DNA from: Gemmatimonadota bacterium
GTDB taxonomy: Bacteria; JAAXHH01
Length of the DNA: 13,917 nucleotides
Direction: 5' to 3'
Assembly (NCBI GenBank): GCA_026713285.1
Contig: JAPOOT010000165.1
Location: forward strand, 1 to 13,917
How positions within the stretch are numbered: the stretch's first letter is position 1; each line of letters starts with the position of its first letter. Below are positions 1 to 5,102 of this stretch, piece after piece. The translations under genes were made by a program, and so were the position numbers. The notes under the pieces are model-generated. The model saw nothing but the letters and a program-made list of their open reading frames with translations, made no database searches and was not told the origin of the DNA.

Positions 1-213
1 CACCTTGACCGCGCAGCTCAGGAGTATGAGCCAGAGAACGACGAAACCGACCTCGGCGCCCAGCCGCGTGGTGGCAATGAGTTCGCCGGAACCCACGATT
101 GAACCGGTCAGCAGCAGGCCCGGTCCCAGTTGACGGATTGTTGACCATCGGTCCGCGGGCGGGTCTTTTACGTGTTCGGGAAGCTGTGCGTAGGGATCGG
201 GTGCCTGGGACAT
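1..213 (-). CDS. Nramp-family divalent metal transporter, N-terminal fragment (runs off left edge)
   Basis: Seventy-one codons are visible from ATG at 213-211 to the window edge, with no stop. The short hydrophilic N-terminus (MSQAPDPYAQLPEHVKDPPA) leads into the first membrane segment, which carries GPGLLLTGSIVGSGELIATT. The GPG...GSGE type of motif is what the unwound first helix of Nramp-like transporters normally shows. A second hydrophobic stretch (VGFVVLWLILLSCAVKV) reaches the edge. Nramp proteins are inner-membrane, proton-coupled importers of Mn2+, Fe2+ or related metals. Canonical Nramp proteins have a DPGN metal-site motif in TM1. Here the equivalent stretch reads GSGE, as in a divergent bacterial branch whose substrate is uncertain. 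The gene starts 60 bp after the Trm112-like gene on the same strand, so co-transcription is likely. The Shine-Dalgarno match is weak (AGGCG). Confidence 0.75.
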   Translation of the reverse strand, partial: MSQAPDPYAQLPEHVKDPPADRWSTIRQLGPGLLLTGSIVGSGELIATTRLGAEVGFVVLWLILLSCAVKV

Positions 214-247
214 GCAGTTTCGCCTGTACGGGTGAGATAGGGAATGT

Positions 248-275
248 GACCGTTCGTATCCGCTGCGAACCGGTC
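248..275 (-). other. Intercistronic hairpin between the Trm112-like and Nramp-like genes
   Basis: The arms at 248-256 (GACCGTTCG) and 266-275 (CGAACCGGTC) pair over nine base pairs with one bulged C and a 9-nt loop. The hairpin overlaps the stop codon of the Trm112-like gene (274-276). No T-run follows on the minus strand, so it does not look like a classical intrinsic terminator. It could be an RNA-stability or attenuating element that lowers expression of the downstream transporter. That role is inference. Confidence 0.35.
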
Positions 276-540
276 AGGACGCGTTGATCTCGCCGGAAAG
301 GGGAATCGCTTCGTCGATCAGCATGATCGGGATCTCTTCCCTGATAGGATACAGGTACTTTCCGTCGGTCCGTACCAGTCCACCCTCGATGGGTTCCGTC
401 ACCTTCTCGCCGCCCCGGTTGACGAGCGTACCGGCACTTATTTGGCCATTGACGGTTTCGACGACGTGATCTGGCGCGAGATGGACTTCCTCCTTGGTTT
501 CCGGGCAGGCCAGTATGTCCAGCAATGCCTGATCGATCAT
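274..540 (-). CDS. Trm112/YcaR-like small protein (88 aa)
   Basis: This is a small protein of the Trm112/YcaR (UPF0434) family. It has the N-terminal signature LLDILACPE (residues 6-14) and the C-terminal strand pair around YPIREEIPIML (64-74), which typify the bacterial form. Only one Cys is left of the zinc knuckle seen in eukaryotic Trm112, which is normal for bacterial members. Eukaryotic and archaeal Trm112 is an obligate activator of several SAM-dependent methyltransferases; the bacterial role is unsettled. At 88 residues it is somewhat longer than the roughly 60-residue YcaR. The start at 540 has a strong Shine-Dalgarno (GGAGGGAC) just upstream and a good promoter at 603-631. It is divergent from ahcY, which removes the methyltransferase by-product SAH, so a shared methylation theme is possible but unproven. 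Confidence 0.85.
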   Translation of the reverse strand: MIDQALLDILACPETKEEVHLAPDHVVETVNGQISAGTLVNRGGEKVTEPIEGGLVRTDGKYLYPIREEIPIMLIDEAIPLSGEINAS

Positions 541-602
541 GAGTCCCTCCCGCGTGCGAGATCGTCCAGTGGATTAATGCTGCATGGCAGTGTGTGGGCA
601 AG

Positions 603-631
603 ACTATAAGAGTCCGTATACCGGTTTACAA
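603..631 (-). promoter_or_regulatory. Sigma70-type promoter for the Trm112-like gene
   Basis: Read on the minus strand, TTGTAA (626-631) and TATAGT (603-608) are separated by exactly 17 bp. This matches the -35/-10 consensus at four and five of six positions. It would start a transcript near 596, giving a leader of about 55 nt before the ATG at 540. No other promoter this good lies on this strand in the spacer. Confidence 0.6.
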
Positions 632-720
632 GCGATTTCTGCACTACGCGGGCGGAGTTCCAGCATCGCGGCCGGTTCCGCGAATCGTCCGGGCGGGACG
701 GTAGACAGTCAACGTGGTTG

Positions 721-749
721 TTGCATTCGAGACGGCTACCGCATATAAT
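721..749 (+). promoter_or_regulatory. Sigma70-type promoter for ahcY
   Basis: TTGCAT (721-726) and a perfect TATAAT (744-749) are separated by 17 bp. The predicted transcript starts near 756, leaving a leader of about 60 nt before the ATG at 816. The promoter lies inside the longer in-frame open reading frame that begins at GTG 714, which argues that the extra 34 codons are not translated. I see no SAH-riboswitch-like fold in the short leader. Confidence 0.7.
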
Positions 750-815
750 AGGGATCGATTATCTGAACGAAACCTCGAGCCTGCAGAACGCAAGACAGTA
801 CCAAGGAGAGCTTAC

Positions 816-2258
816 ATGGCGCAGGAAGTGCCGACCACCATCGAATTGCCGGACTATTCCGATCTTCCCTATAAAGTAGCCGACCTGTCCGAGGCCGAAC
901 TGGGTCACCGCGAAATCGCCATCGCAGAACAGGAAATGCCCGGACTGATGGCCATTCGAGAGAAACACGCCCGTGAACAGCCCCTCAGAGACACGCGTAT
1001 CATGGGTTCCCTCCACATGACGATTCAGACCGCCGTGCTCATCCAGACGCTCAAGGCCCTGGGCGCGGACGTGCGGTGGGCGTCCTGCAACGTCTTCTCG
1101 ACCCAGGACCACGCTGCGGCGGCCATCGCGGACGACGGCCTGCCCGTCTACGCGTGGAAGGGGGAGAGTCTGGAAGAATACTGGGCCTGCACGCTGCAGG
1201 CGTTGACCTTCGAAGGCGAGACCGGCCCGACGCAGATCGTGGATGACGGCGGCGCCGCCACCCTGCTGATTCATCGGGGCGTGGAAGCCGAAGATGACCC
1301 CTCCATCCTGGACGAACCGGCCGACAGCCGCGAGATGCAGATCATTAACGAAGTGCTCAGGCGGCAGCTGGATAGAAACCCGCGGTTCTGGCACGAAATG
1401 AGCGCCAACATCCGCGGCGTATCCGAAGAGACGACCACCGGGGTCCACCGGCTCTACCAGATGATGCAGGACGGCAAGCTTCTGTTCCCGGCCATCAACG
1501 TCAACGATTCGGTGACCAAATCGAAGTTCGACAACCTGTACGGCTGCCGCGAATCGCTCGCGGACGGCCTGAAACGCGCCCTGGACGTCATGGTCGCCGG
1601 GAAAACGGTCGTCGTCTGCGGATATGGAGACGTGGGCAAGGGTTGTGCTCAGTCCATGCGGGGGTTCGGCGCGCGCGTCCTGATCACGGAGATCGATCCA
1701 ATCTGTGCGCTTCAGGCCGCCATGGAAGGCTATGAAGTGACTACAGTCGAAGATGCGCTCGATCAGGGCCAGATCTTCGTAACGACGACCGGAAACCGCG
1801 ACATCATCCGGATCGAACACATGGAGAACATGCAGGACCAGGCCATAGTTTGCAACATCGGCCATTTCGATAACGAAATCCAGGTGGACGCGCTGAACGA
1901 ATACCCCGGTATCGTGAAACAGAATATCAAGCCCCAGGTGGACAAGTACGTCTTTCCCGACGGCCACGTCATCTACCTGCTTGCCGAGGGAAGGCTGGTC
2001 AACCTGGGATGCGCCACGGGCCATCCTTCATTCGTCATGTCCAGTTCCTTTACCAACCAGGTGATCGCGCAGATCGACCTGCGGCTTCATGACCGCGAGA
2101 CCGGTGTCACGACCCTGCCCAAACACCTGGACGAGGAAGTGGCCAGGCTTCACCTGCACAAGCTGGGCGTGACGCTGACCCGGTTGTCCCGGAACCAGGC
2201 GGACTACATCGGCGTTCCTATCGAAGGTCCCTTCAAACCAGATCATTACCGGTATTGA
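816..2258 (+). CDS. ahcY: Adenosylhomocysteinase (S-adenosyl-L-homocysteine hydrolase)
   Basis: This cytosolic enzyme splits S-adenosylhomocysteine into homocysteine and adenosine, relieving product inhibition of methyltransferases in the activated methyl cycle. At 480 aa it has the usual bacterial length. Residues 60-100 (GSLHMTIQTAVL, CNVFSTQDH) and 226-248 (NVNDSVTKSKFDNLYGCRES) form the substrate domain. K235, D239 and N240 correspond to the catalytic K186/D190/N191 of the human enzyme. The NAD+ fold carries GYGDVGKG from G269, and the C-terminus ends in KPDHYRY, the tail that caps the neighbouring subunit's cofactor site. The roughly 40-residue insert at about 150-195 is the one typical of many bacterial forms. 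The start at 816 follows AAGGAGAG (803-810) and lies downstream of a strong promoter. An earlier in-frame GTG at 714 lies upstream of that promoter. Confidence 0.97.
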   Translation: MAQEVPTTIELPDYSDLPYKVADLSEAELGHREIAIAEQEMPGLMAIREKHAREQPLRDTRIMGSLHMTIQTAVLIQTLKALGADVRWASCNVFSTQDHAAAAIADDGLPVYAWKGESLEEYWACTLQALTFEGETGPTQIVDDGGAATLLIHRGVEAEDDPSILDEPADSREMQIINEVLRRQLDRNPRFWHEMSANIRGVSEETTTGVHRLYQMMQDGKLLFPAINVNDSVTKSKFDNLYGCRESLADGLKRALDVMVAGKTVVVCGYGDVGKGCAQSMRGFGARVLITEIDPICALQAAMEGYEVTTVEDALDQGQIFVTTTGNRDIIRIEHMENMQDQAIVCNIGHFDNEIQVDALNEYPGIVKQNIKPQVDKYVFPDGHVIYLLAEGRLVNLGCATGHPSFVMSSSFTNQVIAQIDLRLHDRETGVTTLPKHLDEEVARLHLHKLGVTLTRLSRNQADYIGVPIEGPFKPDHYRY

Positions 2259-2326
2259 CGGGTGCGCCAAAGGCGTGGACTGCACTCCTGCCCCGGAGAT
2301 CCGGTGTGGGAAGTCCATCATAGTCG

Positions 2327-2842
2327 ATGAAAAACATCAGTCTGTTGATTTCTGACCTCAGAAACCGATTCAAGGCCGAGGACGACCCGTTTCGATTTCG
2401 CGATCCGGGCGCGCTCGTGGACGGCGATCTGCAGTTGCTGCTCCGCAGGACGCTGCAGGGCAACGCACGAAGGGGCGTTGTTCCCGAATACATATTCGAC
2501 ATGGTGCAGACGGACCGTCAGACCATCGTGATGGGACGGCTCTCCCTGCGCATCGGCCACACGGAACATATCGAATTGTATGCGGGACATATCGGCTACT
2601 CCGTGGAACCGCCTTACCGCGGCCGCCGCCTGGCCGCGCGCGGTTGCCTGCTCCTCCTGCCCCTGGCCCGGGCCCACGGCGTCAACCCGCTGTGGATCAC
2701 CTGCAACCCCGACAACGCCGCCTCCAGGAGAACCTGCGAGATCATCGGTTCCACGCTGGTCGAAACCGTCCCCATTCCCCCGGACGATCCGCTGTACTCG
2801 TGGGACACGAGGTGGAAATGCCGTTACCGGGTGGATCTGTAG
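2327..2842 (+). CDS. GNAT-family N-acetyltransferase
   Basis: This 171-aa protein is a GNAT-fold acyl-CoA-dependent acetyltransferase, probably acting on a small-molecule amine; the substrate cannot be read. Strand beta4 and motif A appear as GHIGYSVEPPYRGRRLAARG (87-106). The acetyl-CoA pyrophosphate loop is YRGRRLA (97-103), with Arg where the third Gly of the Q/R-x-x-G-x-G/A consensus is common. Motif B follows as LWITCNPDNAASRRTCE (122-138), the conserved helix after WxxCxPxNxAS seen in COG3981-like proteins. An in-frame TAG at 2321-2323 forces the start to lie at or after 2327. No good Shine-Dalgarno is near the ATG, so translation may be weak or coupled. The gene starts 68 bp after ahcY on the same strand. 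A small perfect palindrome, CCGGAGATCCGG (2293-2304), lies in the gap. Confidence 0.88.
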   Translation: MKNISLLISDLRNRFKAEDDPFRFRDPGALVDGDLQLLLRRTLQGNARRGVVPEYIFDMVQTDRQTIVMGRLSLRIGHTEHIELYAGHIGYSVEPPYRGRRLAARGCLLLLPLARAHGVNPLWITCNPDNAASRRTCEIIGSTLVETVPIPPDDPLYSWDTRWKCRYRVDL

Positions 2843-2850
2843 GTCTTCAC

Positions 2851-2910
2851 GCGGGCACGGAGTGACAGCCGAAGGTGACGGAGTAAAGCCGCAGGCGACG
2901 GAGAAAAGCC
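2851..2910 (+). repeat. Degenerate 20-bp tandem repeat, three units
   Basis: Three consecutive 20-bp units end in (A/T)AAAGCC or ACAGCC and contain ACGGAG: 2851-2870, 2871-2890 and 2891-2910. Units two and three agree at 17 of 20 positions; unit one is shifted by one base. Another ACGGAG at 2942-2947 acts as the likely ribosome-binding site of the next gene. The array fills most of the gap between the GNAT and aminotransferase genes. Its purine-rich GGAG cores resemble Shine-Dalgarno sites, but no start codon follows the internal ones. Confidence 0.6.
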
Positions 2911-2954
2911 GCCATCTCGATTCGAGCGTCAGGCGGAAGACACGGAGATCGTTC

Positions 2955-4187
2955 ATGCTGGCCCTGCACGGCGGGACCCCCTACCGGGACGCGGTATCCC
3001 GCCCCTTCCCCGCCAGAATCCCCTTCGACGAAGAAGAAATCCGACTCGTAACGAAAGCGCTGCGTTCCCAGAATCTTTTCAGGTGGGGCGGGGAACTCAC
3101 CCCGCTGTTCGAATCCCGGTTTGCCGAGACGTACGGCGCGAAGCACGCTACGGGATCCACGTCGGGAACGGCGGCTCTCCATGTCGCCGTCGGCGCGGTA
3201 AACCCGGAACCCGGAGACGAGATCATTACGAGTGCGATCACCGACCTGGGCACGATCATCCCGATCCTGTACCAGAACGCCGTGCCCGTCTTCGCGGACA
3301 CGGATCCGGATACCCTGACTGTGGACCCGGATGACGTCGAAAGACTGATTACGCCGAGGACGCGGGCGATCATCGCCATACACCTCTTCGGCAACGCTTG
3401 CCGGATGGAGGCCTTGACGGAGATTGCACGGCGAAAGGGGATAACGCTGATCGAGGACTGCTGCCAGGCCCACCTTACGCGTTACCGGGGACAGTTGCTG
3501 GGGACCTTCGGGGACATGGGATGCTTCAGTTTCCAGCAGTCGAAGCACATGACCACCGGGGACGGCGGCATGACCATCACGATGGACGACGACCTGGGCC
3601 GTTGCCTGCGGATGTTCGCGGACAAGCAATACGACCGGGACCGGGCGGGATCTCGCATGTACGGATCGCTTGGCATGAACTGCCGCATAACGGAACTGCA
3701 TTCCGCGGTCGGGCTGGCCCAGTTGGAGAAAGTCGGCGGGGTCGTCGAATCGCGAAACAGGCTTGGCGGCCAGTTAACCGAGGGGATAAAGCACCTCGGC
3801 GGTATCGTACCGGCGCCGGTCACGCCGGGCGCAAGACACAGCTACTGGACGTATCCCATGCGGGTTACCGGGTTTTCGAACGAAACTTTCGCACGGGCGC
3901 TGAATGCCGAAGGGATCGGCGCAAGCGCCGGCTATATCGGCGATCCGATATTCCAGTGTTCGGCGGCGCTCGCGGAGCACAGGACCTACGGGAACTCCCG
4001 TTTCCCCTTTTACAGCCCGTATACGGACCGCAACTTCGAGCGCGCGGACGATCTCTGCCCCAGAACCCGCGAACTGCTGGGACAACTCGTGCTGATCTCA
4101 TTCAACGAGCGTTACACCGAAGGGGATATCGACGACGTGGTTGGCGCCGTGCGAAAGGTCGCATCGGGACTGGAACGGACGTCGTGA
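2955..4187 (+). CDS. DegT/DnrJ/EryC1/StrS-family PLP-dependent aminotransferase
   Basis: This is a 410-aa fold-type I PLP enzyme of the sugar-aminotransferase family. These transfer an amino group, usually from Glu or Gln, to keto-sugars or cyclitols (for example UDP- or dTDP-linked keto-sugars, or the AHBA group). The PLP phosphate-binding region is GSTSGTAALH (67-76). The cofactor-stacking acid pair lies in LIEDCCQAH (165-173), with D168. The Schiff-base lysine is K197 in FSFQQSKHMTTGDGG. The subunit-interface motif is NCRITELHSAVGLAQL (242-257). The N-terminal LALHGGTPYR is typical of a catabolic or biosynthetic subgroup common in environmental genomes. The ATG at 2955 follows GGAG at 2944-2947. 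The frame stays open back to 2580, but that part overlaps the GNAT gene and has no protein-like character. No sugar nucleotide genes are adjacent, so the substrate is unknown. Confidence 0.92.
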   Translation: MLALHGGTPYRDAVSRPFPARIPFDEEEIRLVTKALRSQNLFRWGGELTPLFESRFAETYGAKHATGSTSGTAALHVAVGAVNPEPGDEIITSAITDLGTIIPILYQNAVPVFADTDPDTLTVDPDDVERLITPRTRAIIAIHLFGNACRMEALTEIARRKGITLIEDCCQAHLTRYRGQLLGTFGDMGCFSFQQSKHMTTGDGGMTITMDDDLGRCLRMFADKQYDRDRAGSRMYGSLGMNCRITELHSAVGLAQLEKVGGVVESRNRLGGQLTEGIKHLGGIVPAPVTPGARHSYWTYPMRVTGFSNETFARALNAEGIGASAGYIGDPIFQCSAALAEHRTYGNSRFPFYSPYTDRNFERADDLCPRTRELLGQLVLISFNERYTEGDIDDVVGAVRKVASGLERTS

Positions 4188-4260
4188 GCCGCACCAAAAC
4201 CGGACCGGACGTCGTGAACCGAATAGAGACTTGACCGAATTTCGTGAAGCGCATCCCGGG
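4171..4260 (+). repeat. Degenerate 30-bp tandem repeat spanning the aminotransferase stop codon
   Basis: Units at 4171-4200, 4201-4230 and 4231-4260 share the core (GGAC)GTCGTGA(A/G)CCG or its variant AATTTCGTGAAGCG. Units one and two match at 22 of 30 positions; the third is more worn. Because the period is a multiple of three, the TGA stop (4185-4187) is repeated in frame in each copy, so the protein end is unchanged by copy number. The array fills the 78-bp gap between the convergent aminotransferase and hydrolase genes. No classical terminator is visible there; only a 6-bp stem (4252-4257 with 4270-4275) without a T-run occurs. Confidence 0.55.
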
Positions 4261-4265
4261 GCGGG

Positions 4266-4904
4266 CTATGGGATGTTGTGCTCCGCTTTGTACGCGAGCC
4301 AGTTTTCCTTGAGATGCAGGAAATCCTCGAAAGTGGGCTGCATGATAAAGGGATTGTTCTCTCTCTCGTAGCCGATCGTCGACGAGGGCTTTACTCCGAA
4401 GTCATGGCCGGGGTAGACGCCGATATCGTCGTCCAGTTCCATCAGGCGCCGCAGGCTGTCATATTCCTTCCTCGCTTCTTCTTCGGTGGCTGTGCCGCCC
4501 ACTTTGCCCACGAAAAGCGTGTCCCCGGTAATCAACCTGTCTTCCGCCAGGAGACACATGCCGTCCTCGCAGTGGCCGGGCGTGTGGATCACGGCCAGTT
4601 CGAGTTCACCCAGTGTGAACACCTCGCCGTCCGTCACCTCGATATCGTAGAAATACTCCGCGTCCCTATACATCACCACGTCGATGCCCAGTTCCTCGAT
4701 CAGATGATCATTGCCGTTTACGTGGTCGTGGTGGGAATGCGTGCAGATGATGCAGGCCAATTCCACGCCCAGCTCGCCCGCTCGCTGCATGTAGTATTCG
4801 GGCCGGTAGGATGGATCGACCGCCGCCGCTTTCCGGGTCTTTTCGTCGGCCACCAGGTAACCGAAGTTCCGGTCGCCCCCGTTCAGTACCTGTTCGAAAA
4901 TCAT
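4266..4904 (-). CDS. Metallo-beta-lactamase-fold hydrolase, glyoxalase II-like
   Basis: This 212-aa MBL-fold protein is close to hydroxyacylglutathione hydrolase (glyoxalase II) and its YcbL/ETHE1 relatives, which hydrolyse thioesters such as lactoyl-glutathione or handle persulfides. The binuclear metal site is complete: THSHHDH (55-61), H111 in HTPGH (107-111), bridging D128 in TGDTLF (126-131), and H167 in YPGHD (164-168). VGGT (135-138) follows the Asp motif. The C-terminal part, with IGYERENNPFIM (177-188), resembles the short substrate-binding tail of YcbL-type enzymes rather than the full helical domain of classical GloB. The ATG at 4904 is preceded by AAAGGGTC, and a clear promoter lies at 4959-4987. 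A glyoxalase I-like VOC gene lies 2.2 kb away, so detoxification of 2-oxoaldehydes is one possible shared role. The true substrate is not readable. Confidence 0.9.
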   Translation of the reverse strand: MIFEQVLNGGDRNFGYLVADEKTRKAAAVDPSYRPEYYMQRAGELGVELACIICTHSHHDHVNGNDHLIEELGIDVVMYRDAEYFYDIEVTDGEVFTLGELELAVIHTPGHCEDGMCLLAEDRLITGDTLFVGKVGGTATEEEARKEYDSLRRLMELDDDIGVYPGHDFGVKPSSTIGYERENNPFIMQPTFEDFLHLKENWLAYKAEHNIP

Positions 4905-4958
4905 CTTTGACCCTTTCGATTCGTCTGAAAAACAGTCTGTCGCGATTCAACTCAACGC

Positions 4959-4987
4959 ATGATATCCCATAGCCGGAGCGAAGTCAA
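4959..4987 (-). promoter_or_regulatory. Sigma70-type promoter for the MBL-fold hydrolase
   Basis: On the minus strand TTGACT (4982-4987) and TATCAT (4959-4964) are exactly 17 bp apart, matching the consensus at five of six positions in each box. The transcript would start near 4952, with a leader of about 48 nt before the ATG at 4904. The -35 box is one arm of a 9-bp inverted repeat shared with the divergent gene. Confidence 0.65.
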
Positions 4988-5015
4988 CCCGCATACTTTC
5001 CACCCGTGAAATCCC

Positions 5016-5047
5016 TTGACTTCGACCCGGTCCAGACACAGGATAAA
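5016..5047 (+). promoter_or_regulatory. Candidate promoter for the RNase gene
   Basis: TTGACT (5016-5021) is followed after 20 bp by GATAAA (5042-5047). The -35 match is good but the spacer is longer than the preferred 16-18 bp and the -10 match is only four of six, so this is tentative. It lies 55 bp or more upstream of the preferred GTG start at 5103. Its presence argues against translation from the TTG at 5016, which would sit inside the -35 box. Confidence 0.3.
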
Positions 5048-5102
5048 TGGATCGAATCCCCGCAGATTCACCCGGTCTCATCCGTGTAGAAAAGGGCAAT
5101 CG

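Noticed and set aside
585..600. A GG-N10-GC match resembling a sigma54 promoter facing ahcY
   Set aside because: The -12 half reads GGGCA instead of TTGCA, and a much better sigma70 promoter lies at 721-749.
756..815. A possible SAH riboswitch in the ahcY leader
   Set aside because: The leader is only about 60 nt and I do not see the conserved SAH-riboswitch core or its pseudoknot pairing; a covariance-model search would settle it.
759..2024. A 421-codon open frame on the minus strand opposite ahcY
   Set aside because: It is fully antisense to a strongly conserved enzyme, has no recognisable motif, and arises from GC-biased codon use in the real frame.
2580..2954. An upstream in-frame extension of the aminotransferase
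   Set aside because: It overlaps the GNAT gene in another frame, is rich in Pro/Arg/Ser, and runs through the tandem repeat; ATG 2955 has a good ribosome site and matches family length.
4252..4275. A bidirectional terminator between the aminotransferase and the hydrolase
   Set aside because: CATCCC/GGGATG gives only a 6-bp stem with a 12-nt loop, no T-run on either side, and the stem enters the hydrolase coding region.
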